A DNA stretch of 16,107 bases from CAYZEZ01 sp964477295 (GCA_964477295.1 CAYZEZ010000091.1:1-16107); one strand, 5' to 3'. Positions 6,895 through 15,175 are shown, counted from the first letter of the stretch. Numbers and translations: made by a program. The notes: generated by a model from the sequence alone, not told the origin.

Positions 6895-7885
6895 CTTGTT
6901 GTTTTTCTCCAAACAGCGCTGGTTTAACATATTTATTGATTAAAGGAACAAATGCATTCATGGTGAGAATGGCAAACTGCACACCCTCCGGGTAGGATCC
7001 GAAGATCCTGATAACTACCGTGATAATTCCAATTCCTATACCATATATCCACATCCCCCGTTTTGACATGGGTGAAGTGACATAATCAGTAGCCATAAAT
7101 ATGGCACCCAGCAGCAATCCGCCTGTCAACAGATGAAACAGGGGATTGGCATAGCTTTCCGGATCAATGAACCAGAGAATGCCGGTAAAAACGACTACTG
7201 TGAACAATATGGATACCGGGATATGCCAGGTAATGATTTTCCTTACAAGCATAAAGACCAATCCCAGAAGTAATGCGATTGCAGCGATCTCCCCTGCTGA
7301 TCCTCCCATGCGCCCTATGAACATGTCAAGATATGAAGGTATCTTTTCCATGAGTACAGAGGCCGGTTCACCATTTTTAAGCCCTTCTTTCATGATGGCA
7401 AGTGGTGTTGCTCCGGTAGCAGCATCCAGGTATGTCGCCCAGTGCTGACCAGGTACAGGCCATCTTGTCAGAGATGCAGGAAAAGAGACAAACAGAAAGA
7501 CACGTCCTACCAGTGCAGGATTGAATGGATTATTGCCCAGTCCTCCAAAAGACATCTTCCCAATCCCGATAGCTACGAGGCTCCCAATGATTACCATCCA
7601 CAGGGGTATATTTGCCGGAAGGCAGAAAGCTAACAGGGTTCCGGTTATAAGGGCGGAGCCATCTTTGATCTGTACCGGCTGTTTCAGAAGGAATCGCTGG
7701 ATCAGGTATTCAAATAGCAGGCATGAGATCATGGCCGTTCCGGTAACCAGGATTGTACCCAGACCAAAAAATATCACCGATACAAGAAAGGCAGGTATCA
7801 GTGCAATGAGCACACCATACATAAGGCGACTGACTGACTCCCTGGAATGATCATGCGGTGATGGTGATACTTTTAAAAGATCCAT
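6887..7885 (-). CDS. rnfD: Rnf complex subunit RnfD
   Basis: The product is 332 residues with many hydrophobic helices, as expected for RnfD/NqrB, the large membrane subunit that carries a covalent FMN. The flavin attachment motif is intact: DAATGATPLA, with the Thr of TGAT as acceptor. NNPFNPALVGRVFLFVSFP and FMATDYVTSPMSKRGMWIYGIGIG are conserved RnfD segments. The N terminus MDLLKVSPSPHDHSRESVSRLMYGV fits the family, in which the (S/T)PSPH motif precedes the first helix. It follows rnfC after a 48-base gap, the widest in the operon, and no Shine-Dalgarno is obvious there. Confidence 0.95.
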   Translation of the reverse strand: MDLLKVSPSPHDHSRESVSRLMYGVLIALIPAFLVSVIFFGLGTILVTGTAMISCLLFEYLIQRFLLKQPVQIKDGSALITGTLLAFCLPANIPLWMVIIGSLVAIGIGKMSFGGLGNNPFNPALVGRVFLFVSFPASLTRWPVPGQHWATYLDAATGATPLAIMKEGLKNGEPASVLMEKIPSYLDMFIGRMGGSAGEIAAIALLLGLVFMLVRKIITWHIPVSILFTVVVFTGILWFIDPESYANPLFHLLTGGLLLGAIFMATDYVTSPMSKRGMWIYGIGIGIITVVIRIFGSYPEGVQFAILTMNAFVPLINKYVKPALFGEKQQDE

Positions 7886-7933
7886 TTAATTGGTTTGTCT
7901 GTTTAACTGTTAGTCTTTGTTCATGATCACCGG

Positions 7934-9268
7934 TCATTGATCACGGTTCTTCCTCTTAAATTCCCTGACTTTCACCTTACCCAGCCTTATATAATCCAGT
8001 AAAGGACGATTCGCAGGACATATAAAACTGCATGAACCGCATTCCATGCAATCCATGATATGATTCTCTTCTAACCTTTCGATCTTCTCATTTACTGTCA
8101 ATGCCATAATCAGGTAAGGCTCCAATCCCATAGGACAGACTGAAATGCATTTGGAGCAACGGATACAGTTCTGGACAGGTTTACGGTGAGCAGATTCCTC
8201 CTGGAGAAGCAAAACGCCTGATGTTCCCTTGGTGACAGGAATATTGAGATCATTGATTGCCCTGCCCATCATGGGTCCCCCTGAAATGATCTTGCCTGTA
8301 TCTTCAGGCATACCCCCGGCAGCCTCAATGAGATGCGCAATTGACGTCCCCAACCTGACTTTAAAATTAGCAGGAGATTTTAATGAATGTCCCGTAACAG
8401 TTGTTATTCTTTCTATTAATGGTTTATTCTTCTGGATTGCCTCGTACACGGCGAACATTGTTCCTACATTAAATACCACGCAACCCAGATCGATAGGCAG
8501 TCCGCCTGAAGGTACCTCACGATTGTGAACGGCTTTGATCAGATGCTTCTCACTGCCTTGTGGATATTTGACTTTTAATCCCTGTACGCTGATGCCATCA
8601 TATTGTTCAGCAAGTGAGGATAAATTGTCAATGGCATCCTGTTTATTTGCTTCTATACCAATTATTGCCTTATCTACCTGGAGAGCCTTCATTGTGATCC
8701 GAATCCCAACCAGTATCTCTTTTCCCTTTTCCAGCATCAGAACATGGTCTGCAGTTAAATAGGGTTCACATTCAACGCCATTGATCAAAAGGCACTTTGT
8801 TTTCTTGTCACGGGGAGCCGAAAGCTTAACATGCGTGGGGAATGTGGCACCGCCCATGCCAACGATTCCCAATTCATGGATCTTGTTTACAATTTCCGGT
8901 TGCGAAAGCCCGAATTCTTTAACCAGGGTACCGCTTTGATCAATATTTTCCAGCCAGTTATCACCAGATACTTCAATTTGAATGGAATTGCGCTTATACC
9001 CGGAGTTATCAATAAATTTATCGATCCTGGTAATTTTTCCAGAAACAGATGAATGAAGATTGGCTGAAATATATCCCTCACTCCTGGCCAGCAATTGTCC
9101 TGTCTTTACTTCATCCCCCTTTTCCACTATGAGTTTTGAAGGGGCCCCAATATGTTGCAGCAGCGGAAGGGTAACCATTTCGGGCAATGCAGGTACAGTG
9201 ATGCCTGACCCTGCTGTGATTTTATTCTCAGCAGGATGAATACCACCATTTTTAAATGTTCTAAGCAT
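7934..9268 (-). CDS. rnfC: Rnf complex subunit RnfC
   Basis: RnfC is the peripheral cytoplasmic subunit that exchanges electrons with NAD(H) through FMN and iron-sulfur clusters. The 444-residue product begins MLRTFKNGGIHPAENK, the standard RnfC opening. It has the N-terminal barrel-sandwich region, the nucleotide/FMN-binding GMGGATFPTHVKL and INGVECEPYLTADH, an SLBB-like region, and two C-terminal [4Fe-4S] motifs: CIRCSKCISVCP (from residue 368) and CMECGSCSFICP (from residue 407). I chose the ATG at 9268, which overlaps the rnfB stop by 8 bases. The longer start at 9298 would add ten residues unlike the family and a 38-base overlap. It is of usual length without the long C-terminal repeat tail seen in some gammaproteobacterial RnfC proteins. 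Confidence 0.95.
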   Translation of the reverse strand: MLRTFKNGGIHPAENKITAGSGITVPALPEMVTLPLLQHIGAPSKLIVEKGDEVKTGQLLARSEGYISANLHSSVSGKITRIDKFIDNSGYKRNSIQIEVSGDNWLENIDQSGTLVKEFGLSQPEIVNKIHELGIVGMGGATFPTHVKLSAPRDKKTKCLLINGVECEPYLTADHVLMLEKGKEILVGIRITMKALQVDKAIIGIEANKQDAIDNLSSLAEQYDGISVQGLKVKYPQGSEKHLIKAVHNREVPSGGLPIDLGCVVFNVGTMFAVYEAIQKNKPLIERITTVTGHSLKSPANFKVRLGTSIAHLIEAAGGMPEDTGKIISGGPMMGRAINDLNIPVTKGTSGVLLLQEESAHRKPVQNCIRCSKCISVCPMGLEPYLIMALTVNEKIERLEENHIMDCMECGSCSFICPANRPLLDYIRLGKVKVREFKRKNRDQ

Positions 9269-10190
9269 CTTGATCCTGGTTACTGTTTTTCGATCCAATA
9301 TTATCTGGTGTTTTTGTCAGGGTCTCAGGAACCGGATTCTCCTCTTCAGTGCTTGCGGTGATATCTTTTCTTGGTGGGAAATTGATTTCGAGTATGGAAT
9401 CAGTAGGACACTCCACGACACATTTCCTGCAAAGCTTACAAAGTACAGGATCAATATAGGCAAGGTTATTCGCCATTGTAATAGCATCGTAGGGGCAGAC
9501 CTTAAAACATTTATTGCATCCTATACAAGCAACACTGCAGCTTTTTTTGGCAATTCCACCCTTTTCCTCATTGATACAGCTGACGAATATTTTCCTGTCC
9601 CGTTTGTTTTTCTTTCTGAGTTCTATGATGTTTTTCGGGCAGGCTTCAACACAGGCCCCACATGCCGTACATTTATCATCGGTGACAACAGGCAATCCTG
9701 TCCCTGGATCCATGTGTATGGCATCGAAATCACACGATTCAACACAATCACCAAACCCGAGACACCCGTAAGAACATCCCGTGTCGCCCGCATATAGACT
9801 GCTTGCAATGGCACACGATCCCGGCCCATCATAAACATTAATTCGCGGACGGTGCTCAAATGATCCGGAACACCTGATTACTGCTACTGTCGGATCCTGC
9901 TCTTCTGCTTGTTTCCCCAGTAATTCCGCCACCCTGTTCATGGTGTCATTTCCACCTACAGGACAATACAATCCCGCCATATCTTTGCTTTTAACGCAGG
10001 CTTCTGCAAAATTCCTGCATCCTGGAAAGCCACAACCGCCGCAGTTGGCTGCAGGCAGAGCATCTTCAACGATATCAATGTTTGGATCCTCAAATACTTT
10101 AAACCTTTGCGCAACAACATAGAGTATTATGGCAGCAATGATACCAATGCCGCTCAGGGAGATGATTGTATAGAGTAAAACCTGATTCAT
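9261..10190 (-). CDS. rnfB: Rnf complex subunit RnfB (polyferredoxin)
   Basis: RnfB accepts electrons from reduced ferredoxin and passes them to the membrane core. The 309-residue product has an N-terminal membrane helix (about residues 3-27), then the 4Fe-4S domain ANCGGCGFPGC...C (Cys 50, 53, 58, 76), then four ferredoxin-type motifs: C139-C143-C149-C153, CTACGACVEACP (174-184), CIGCNKCFKVCP (222-232) and CKLCRKCVVECP (251-261). This gives up to five clusters, the long form of RnfB. About 45 acidic/polar residues follow the last cluster and look disordered. The start ATG (10190) overlaps the stop of the RseC-like gene as ATGA, which suggests translational coupling. Confidence 0.95.
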   Translation of the reverse strand: MNQVLLYTIISLSGIGIIAAIILYVVAQRFKVFEDPNIDIVEDALPAANCGGCGFPGCRNFAEACVKSKDMAGLYCPVGGNDTMNRVAELLGKQAEEQDPTVAVIRCSGSFEHRPRINVYDGPGSCAIASSLYAGDTGCSYGCLGFGDCVESCDFDAIHMDPGTGLPVVTDDKCTACGACVEACPKNIIELRKKNKRDRKIFVSCINEEKGGIAKKSCSVACIGCNKCFKVCPYDAITMANNLAYIDPVLCKLCRKCVVECPTDSILEINFPPRKDITASTEEENPVPETLTKTPDNIGSKNSNQDQDA

Positions 10191-10606
10191 TCGTTTTTCC
10201 CGAGCTTAAATACAAATTCTCTGGTAATCCGGTGATTAAAAACTTTTAACAACAGGTAATATGGCACAAGGATCAGTAGTGCTGAAATCCCGGCCAGTCC
10301 TTCACTATCTGTAAGGCTTAAAACACTAACCAGTGTGATGAAAACAGCAAGAAAAGGTAAGACATAGCCCCAAAAGAGGGCTTTGAAACCAAGCGACCTG
10401 GCCAGAATTATATCAACCTTATCTCCTGTACTGTAGTTGTTGCCCGGAGTATCTACAACGATCTGCTTCTCCGGGGAATCGGGAACCGAACAAATACTTT
10501 TTGCATGACAGGCAGAGCAGGCTGAATTGGATAGAAACCTAACAGTAACATCATGATTATCAATTCTTTCAACTATACCTTCGTGTCGTATCTCTTTTGC
10601 AGACAT
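10187..10606 (-). CDS. rseC: RseC/SoxR-reducing-system family protein heading the rnf operon
   Basis: The 139-residue protein matches the RseC family: an N-terminal soluble part with clustered cysteines (CSACHAKSIC, residues about 30-39), a beta-rich region, and two membrane helices (about 75-95 and 103-122), ending in a basic/polar tail. In E. coli, RseC is linked to the Rsx (Rnf) complex that keeps SoxR reduced; in Bacteroidetes it commonly precedes rnfB. Its stop overlaps the rnfB start by 4 bases, so it belongs to the operon. Its exact job is not known from sequence; a role in assembly or tuning of Rnf is an inference from position. The symbol is given by family membership. Confidence 0.85.
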   Translation of the reverse strand: MSAKEIRHEGIVERIDNHDVTVRFLSNSACSACHAKSICSVPDSPEKQIVVDTPGNNYSTGDKVDIILARSLGFKALFWGYVLPFLAVFITLVSVLSLTDSEGLAGISALLILVPYYLLLKVFNHRITREFVFKLGKNE

Positions 10607-10637
10607 CTGATTTCCCAGAGGTGTAAATTTCCAAGTA

Positions 10638-10645
10638 CAAAAATA
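10638..10645 (-). promoter_or_regulatory. Candidate -7 element for the rseC-rnf operon
   Basis: On the minus strand TATTTTTG matches the Bacteroidetes -7 consensus TANNTTTG in full, 32 bases ahead of the rseC start codon. No TTTG is found at the expected 19-21 base distance upstream, so the -33 element is absent or degenerate. The 43-base palindrome lies 43 bases further upstream. Confidence 0.35.
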
Positions 10646-10688
10646 GATATGTTGATAATTGTATGAGTTGCTTTTTATCAGTTTTTAA

Positions 10689-10731
10689 CCACTATGTCTA
10701 ATTTAAATTGAATTTAAATTAGACATAGTGG
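10689..10731. repeat. Perfect 43-base palindrome (21-base arms, 1-base centre) between divergent genes
   Basis: Bases 10689-10709 are the exact reverse complement of 10711-10731, with a single G at 10710 between them. The left arm begins CCACTATGTC and ends TTTAAATT; identity stops at both outer edges (10688 and 10732). It sits 82 bases before the rseC start and 113 bases before the vWA protein start, so it is upstream of both. No T-tract follows it on either strand, so it does not look like an intrinsic terminator. A regulator-binding site, a cruciform-forming element or a remnant of a small palindromic mobile element are all possible. Confidence 0.9.
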
Positions 10732-10844
10732 CGTGAGTACCCAGCAACTCTCTTCAAAGGTTAAAGAATGTTAAATGCCCATCCGTGGCATCAAATTTGG
10801 TTTTTGATCACCAACGTTTCAGCATTTAATTAAAATCTATAATC

Positions 10845-12710
10845 ATGAGTAAATTAATTTCCTTAATCATTTCATTTGTTTTCCTTACCACAGCAAATCT
10901 GTCGGAGCAGGGAACAAAGACGATAACTGGCAAGATAACCGATTCATCTGATGGATTGCCCTTGTCAGGTGTACTTATTACAGAAAAGGGTACACAGAAT
11001 TCTACACTGTCCCGGATCGACGGGACCTACACAATAACAGTAACCGATGATGCAAAAAAGCTGGTATTCAGCATGCCGGGAATGGTTACCCGGGAAATGA
11101 AGATTGGTAACTCCAATGTGATCAACGTAGCTCTGAGCGCTGAATTAGTTGAGTATGAAGTGGAGGAATCAGTTATGGAGGATAGAAGCCTTTTCGCTGG
11201 TTCTCCAGCCATGACAGGAAAAAAATCGGTAAAAGGACTAGGTGGTGTCATCTCCACATCAGGTGATAATTATGCAAATGTTCCTTTCAATACTGAATCA
11301 TATGATAAAATAGATGAGAACACCTTCAAACTCGTTCTGGAGAATCCGGTTTCGACCTTCTCAGTCGATGTTGACAGGGCCTCATATGCCAACATGAGAC
11401 GTTTCCTGAATGATAATTCATTGCCTCCCGTGGATGCAGTAAGGATAGAAGAGTTGATCAACTATTTCGATTACGATTATGCCCAACCAACCGATGAGCA
11501 TCCTTTTGCCGTTCACCTGGAGATGGGTAAATGTCCCTGGAACGAGGAACATCACCTGGTTAGCATAGGTTTGCAGGGAAAGATAATCGAAGTGGACAAT
11601 CTTCCTCCAAGCAACCTGGTTTTTTTAATTGATGTATCCGGCTCGATGGGCTGGGATGCTAATAAATTACCTTTATTAAAATCAGCATTTAAAATCCTTA
11701 TTCAGGAATTAAGACCTGAAGACAGGGTAGCCATGGTAGTGTATGCCGGTGCTGCAGGAGTAGTACTTCAATCCACTCCCGGTGATCAAAAGCAAACCAT
11801 CATAGGTGCACTGGACCGGCTGGAAGCAGGCGGATCAACGGCCGGTGGAGAAGGCATAAAACTGGCATACGATATTGCTAAGCAGAATTATATCCGGGGT
11901 GGTAATAACAGGGTCATCCTGGCTACTGATGGAGACTTTAATGTTGGTGAAAGCTCAGATGCCGCTATGGAAAGACTGATTGAAGATAAGAGGGACGAAG
12001 GCGTATTTCTTACTGTGCTGGGATTTGGAATGGGTAACTATAAAGATTCCAAAATGGAAAAACTTTCCAATGCAGGAAATGGTAATTATGCTTATATCGA
12101 TAATATCCTTGAGGCGAAAAAAGTACTCGGTAAAGAGATGTGGGGAACGCTCTATACCATTGCCAAGGATGTGAAGATCCAGATTGAGTTTAATCCTGCC
12201 CATGTGAAAGCATACCGCCTGGTGGGTTACGAGAACAGGATGCTCAACAGGGAGGACTTTAATGACGATACTAAGGATGCAGGAGATATTGGTTCAGGCC
12301 ATAAAGTTACAGCATTGTATGAGATCATTCCCGCCGATTCAGATGAACAGGTTAATAACAGTGATCCTCTTGAATATCAAAATGTTACAACCAATAATAG
12401 CCCTAACCTGATGACCCTTAAGCTTCGTTACAAGAAGCCTGATGAGGATAAGAGTAACCTGATCGTTCAAAAGATCAGGGAGAGGGACATCAAGGAAGAT
12501 GATCTTTCGGATAACTTTGTTTTTGCAGCATCCGTTGCTGAATTTGGAATGCTGCTCAGGGATTCTGAATTCAAGGCAAATTCAAGCTATGATCATGTTA
12601 TTGCAGCAGCAAAAAATGCCAGAGGAGAAGATAAGGATGGATACAGGACCGAGTTCATCCGTCTGGCAGAAACTGCGAGTTTAATAGATAACAGAGTGGC
12701 TAGTAGATAG
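10845..12710 (+). CDS. Secreted von Willebrand factor A domain protein (YfbK-like) with CarboxypepD-reg-like domain
   Basis: The 621-residue product has an N-terminal signal peptide (SLIISFVFLTTA), a carboxypeptidase-regulatory-like beta sandwich (about residues 25-98, TITGKITDSSDGLPLSGVLI), a linker, the vWF_A N-terminal domain (about 150-245, with NPVSTFSVDVDRASYANMRR), a vWA domain (about 255-430) and a DUF3520-like C-terminal domain (about 440-615, ending EFIRLAETASLI). The MIDAS metal site is complete: DVSGSM (263-268), the Thr of GGSTAGG (about 332) and the Asp of ATDGD (about 362). Such proteins are exported and probably bind protein partners through a metal ion; their specific role is unknown. 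The CarboxypepD-reg fusion is typical of Bacteroidetes. The ATG at 10845 gives a good signal peptide. The gene stands alone and ends at a strong terminator. Confidence 0.88.
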   Translation: MSKLISLIISFVFLTTANLSEQGTKTITGKITDSSDGLPLSGVLITEKGTQNSTLSRIDGTYTITVTDDAKKLVFSMPGMVTREMKIGNSNVINVALSAELVEYEVEESVMEDRSLFAGSPAMTGKKSVKGLGGVISTSGDNYANVPFNTESYDKIDENTFKLVLENPVSTFSVDVDRASYANMRRFLNDNSLPPVDAVRIEELINYFDYDYAQPTDEHPFAVHLEMGKCPWNEEHHLVSIGLQGKIIEVDNLPPSNLVFLIDVSGSMGWDANKLPLLKSAFKILIQELRPEDRVAMVVYAGAAGVVLQSTPGDQKQTIIGALDRLEAGGSTAGGEGIKLAYDIAKQNYIRGGNNRVILATDGDFNVGESSDAAMERLIEDKRDEGVFLTVLGFGMGNYKDSKMEKLSNAGNGNYAYIDNILEAKKVLGKEMWGTLYTIAKDVKIQIEFNPAHVKAYRLVGYENRMLNREDFNDDTKDAGDIGSGHKVTALYEIIPADSDEQVNNSDPLEYQNVTTNNSPNLMTLKLRYKKPDEDKSNLIVQKIRERDIKEDDLSDNFVFAASVAEFGMLLRDSEFKANSSYDHVIAAAKNARGEDKDGYRTEFIRLAETASLIDNRVASR

Positions 12711-12723
12711 GCCGGTGTTGAGT

Positions 12724-12767
12724 AACCGCAGAGAGGACAGTGAGTCTGTTACTCTGCGGTTTTTTTA
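12724..12767 (+). terminator. Intrinsic terminator of the vWA gene
   Basis: AACCGCAGAG (12724-12733) pairs perfectly with CTCTGCGGTT (12752-12761). The loop contains a further short ACAG/CTGT stem, and seven T's (12760-12766) follow. It starts 13 bases after the vWA stop. On the minus strand no T-tract follows the hairpin, so it is mainly one-directional. Confidence 0.88.
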
Positions 12768-12771
12768 TGCG

Positions 12772-14277
12772 TTAGGTAACCACTTCGAAATTCATCACCT
12801 GTCCCAGTCTTTTAATCTGTTTGGTATAATCACCGTAGACCATTGATAAATGATGCCCGAACTCTTTCGATTTTTCATAATAGTCCATTACATCTTCCAT
12901 TTTGATATATACGCCAAGTTTGCAACCCACCGTTCTTACATCAAATGATCCATCAATAATCCCGGATTTAAGGAGCATTTTATTGCCCGATCTGTCAAAT
13001 CTGCCCAGTGTCACCGGCTCGCCAGTATCCTGTGCGAAATCGTATCGTATTGTTGCGCCAAATCCGCTTTCAGTGAAGTTCACCAGCTCATAAGGAAGGT
13101 CGGGCTGGTCAAATCCTTTCATTTTCAATCCGGGTACATCATGGTGCATGCTAAGGATATTGTTTTCCTCAACCAGCGGATTACCCATAAAAATGGATTT
13201 ATTCGAGAGGTACATCTCCACAACCATGGCCATCATGGCTGCCAGGTCACCCTCACAGGTAGCAGAGATCCCCTGGTCTTTAAACATACTTAATGCAGAG
13301 CAGGGAACAAACTTCTTCTTCCAGGGAACTTTAGAACCACATAGCTCAAAGCACCTGGCCGAAAAAGCATTGGCATGATATTTTTTCAGCATGTTTGCTG
13401 CTGCCATATAAAACCTGATGTCACTGACTATGGTCTCGGTCTCCATATGTACAGCAGCTGCATCGCCTGTAAACTGCCCTGTCTTTGAATGGATAATTTT
13501 ATTTAACTCTTTGTCAGACTCTATCCTGTTCATTTCAGTATAAAATTCCTCCAGTGAGATAGATTGAATGGTGATCCCATATTTACTTTGCAAATGCTCC
13601 AGGTCGTTGATGCTGGTATAAACGCCATAAGGTGGTTTGTCGAGTCTGTTTGTCAGGACAAGAGCCCTGGTTTGTGCAATGGCTTTTCGGGTTTTTAATA
13701 CATCGATCAGCTCGGAAAAATCATCCCAGAGATACGGAGCATATCCTTCCAGCCCCCGGTCCCTGAAATAGGCTGCAACGTCTACATTAGTAACTCCCCT
13801 GCCCACCATGGCCACAGGTTTTTTAAACTTTTCCAGGCCGGGCACCCGGTATGTTATTACGAACAGGTCAATGTCATGAAGCTCTTTCTCCAGGGAGGCA
13901 AACATTGCAGGATCAATCTGGTCGCCTTCCGGAAATTCCACAATAGCCGGTTCAAGTATTTCTGCGTTGGGATTGTTCATGTTTCTCAGATTCTCCATGA
14001 AAACCTGGCAATTATCAATATTCTGCTGCCTTTCTGCTTCAGTGGTGAGCTGTTCCAGCGGAGCAAACCGGCAAGGTCCCTCATAAGCTTCCAGGTGAAC
14101 TCGTCCGGAGCAAATGGGTTTGATTCTCAGCTTAGTATCGATGGGTTTAATAATATCTTTACCAAGGAAATCAAAATCACTTGTGGCTGCCATGGCAATG
14201 TGAGGAAGGATCTGACCTGCCAGCATTGTAGTAGCAGTGCAATAACCAGTGGTTTTAATGAAATTTCTTCTATCCAT
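12772..14277 (-). CDS. Tat-exported sugar isomerase-like protein (L-fucose/L-arabinose isomerase fold)
   Basis: The N terminus MDRRNFIKTTGYCTATTMLAG is a twin-arginine signal (RRNFIK), with a likely cut after AMA around residue 30. The remaining 470 residues resemble the L-fucose/L-arabinose isomerase superfamily: alpha/beta N-terminal regions (DLFVITYRVPGL, KPVAMVGRG), then a C-terminal domain with CFELCGSK, PCSALSMFKDQGISATCEGDLAAMMAM and GNPLVEENNILSMHHD, where Glu and His positions could bind metal as in those enzymes. Known fucose and arabinose isomerases are cytoplasmic, so export through Tat is unusual and suggests folding with a cofactor before export. The substrate is unknown and activity is not assured. 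It is transcribed alone, divergent from the SDR gene. A TTTG-N20-TACTCTTC promoter-like arrangement lies at 14282-14313 but fits only weakly. Confidence 0.7.
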   Translation of the reverse strand: MDRRNFIKTTGYCTATTMLAGQILPHIAMAATSDFDFLGKDIIKPIDTKLRIKPICSGRVHLEAYEGPCRFAPLEQLTTEAERQQNIDNCQVFMENLRNMNNPNAEILEPAIVEFPEGDQIDPAMFASLEKELHDIDLFVITYRVPGLEKFKKPVAMVGRGVTNVDVAAYFRDRGLEGYAPYLWDDFSELIDVLKTRKAIAQTRALVLTNRLDKPPYGVYTSINDLEHLQSKYGITIQSISLEEFYTEMNRIESDKELNKIIHSKTGQFTGDAAAVHMETETIVSDIRFYMAAANMLKKYHANAFSARCFELCGSKVPWKKKFVPCSALSMFKDQGISATCEGDLAAMMAMVVEMYLSNKSIFMGNPLVEENNILSMHHDVPGLKMKGFDQPDLPYELVNFTESGFGATIRYDFAQDTGEPVTLGRFDRSGNKMLLKSGIIDGSFDVRTVGCKLGVYIKMEDVMDYYEKSKEFGHHLSMVYGDYTKQIKRLGQVMNFEVVT

Positions 14278-14291
14278 ATTTGAAGAGTATT

Positions 14292-14314
14292 ATTTGATAA
14301 TAAATGTATCAAAT
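14292..14314. promoter_or_regulatory. Inverted repeat in the divergent isomerase-like/SDR promoter region
   Basis: ATTTGATA (14292-14299) and TATCAAAT (14307-14314) form a perfect 8-base inverted repeat with a 7-base spacer. It lies 15 bases upstream of the isomerase-like start and 66 bases upstream of the SDR start, and it overlaps a weak -33 candidate (CAAA on plus, 14310-14313) for the minus strand. This is the layout of a dimeric repressor site, but the sequence is AT-rich and chance is possible. Confidence 0.3.
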
Positions 14315-14380
14315 TGTCAGGATTGAATAAATATAAATTGGATATTTTCAAAGTATTATCTTTACCGTTTTAGTTTCGAT

Positions 14381-15175
14381 ATGAAATTCAAAGACAAAGT
14401 AGTCTGGATTACCGGCGCTTCTTCAGGGATTGGAGAAGCATTGGCCTATGCCTTTACCCGGGAGGGGGCGAAAACAATTCTTTCATCCAATGAACCGGAA
14501 GAGCTTGAAAGAGTAAAACAGGAATGTATCAGGATGGGAGGCGATAGTGCCGTCATCGAATTCGATTTGCTCGATACAGACAGTATAGTACAAGCTGCTA
14601 AACAGGCGATAGGGAGATTTGGTGGAATCGACGTCCTGATCAATAACGGGGGCATCAGCCACCGTTCCCTGACCCATGAGACGGATATAAACTTCGACAG
14701 GAAGATACTTGAGATCGATTTCTTTTCTTATGTTACAATAACTAAAGAAGTACTGCCCCATATGATTGAGAGGGGCGCAGGACAGATTGCCGCCACCAGC
14801 AGTCTCACAGGCCTGTTTGGATTCCCGCTAAGATCTGCCTATTCAGCTGCGAAGCATGCAGTGAAAGGTTTTTTTGAGACCATCCTGCTGGAGTATCGTG
14901 AAAAGAATATTTTTGTTACCATTGCTTATCCGGGCCGGATCAGGACGGACATTTCTCTCCATGCCCTGACCAGTGATGGAAAACCACAGGGCAAAATGGA
15001 TAAAAGCCTCGCCGCCGGAATGCCTGTGGAAAAATGCGCCAGAATATACATGAATGCCATCTACAGGAAAAAACGTTCCGTGTTGATCGGCCGATGGGAA
15101 TTGATAGGGGCGCATTTTAAGAGATTCTGGCCTTGGTTCTTCTATCGATTTATAGGAAAGTTCAGCACAACGTAA
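14381..15175 (+). CDS. Short-chain dehydrogenase/reductase (classical SDR, DHRS7-like)
   Basis: The 264-residue product has all classical SDR marks: the nucleotide-binding TGASSGIG (residues about 11-18), NNGGIS (about 88-93; NNGG in place of the usual NNAG), a catalytic Ser in ATSSLTG (about 140), and YSAAK (about 154-158) with the catalytic Tyr and Lys. After YPGRIRTDIS the C-terminal part has a variable substrate loop and a hydrophobic, basic end (HFKRFWPWFFYRFIGKF), suggesting membrane association. It probably oxidises or reduces a lipid-like or hydrophobic alcohol/ketone with NAD(P); the substrate cannot be told. A TATCTTTA -7-like element is at 14357-14364, but no clear TTTG partner is seen. 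The gene is divergent from the isomerase-like gene and converges with the hydrolase gene. Confidence 0.9.
   Translation: MKFKDKVVWITGASSGIGEALAYAFTREGAKTILSSNEPEELERVKQECIRMGGDSAVIEFDLLDTDSIVQAAKQAIGRFGGIDVLINNGGISHRSLTHETDINFDRKILEIDFFSYVTITKEVLPHMIERGAGQIAATSSLTGLFGFPLRSAYSAAKHAVKGFFETILLEYREKNIFVTIAYPGRIRTDISLHALTSDGKPQGKMDKSLAAGMPVEKCARIYMNAIYRKKRSVLIGRWELIGAHFKRFWPWFFYRFIGKFSTT

Noticed and set aside
6895..6930. Longer RnfG start at 6930
   Set aside because: It would add a polar 12-residue stretch and a 44-base overlap with rnfD. The ATG at 6894 gives a normal N terminus and an 8-base overlap like rnfB/rnfC.
7924..7946. Direct repeat TGATCACCGG / TGATCACGG at the rnfC stop and rnfC-rnfD gap
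   Set aside because: Only two short, imperfect copies, one partly inside rnfC. Chance similarity is enough to explain it.
9269..9298. Longer RnfC start at 9298
   Set aside because: The extra ten residues MDRKTVTRIK are unlike the family N terminus and are read in another frame of the rnfB tail. MLRTFKNGGIHP is the expected beginning.
10689..10731. Palindrome as an intrinsic terminator
   Set aside because: It lies upstream of both divergent genes and has no T-tract on either side.
10775..10791. ATGCC/GGCAT inverted repeat upstream of the vWA gene
   Set aside because: Five-base arms with a 7-base spacer are expected by chance in this length of sequence.
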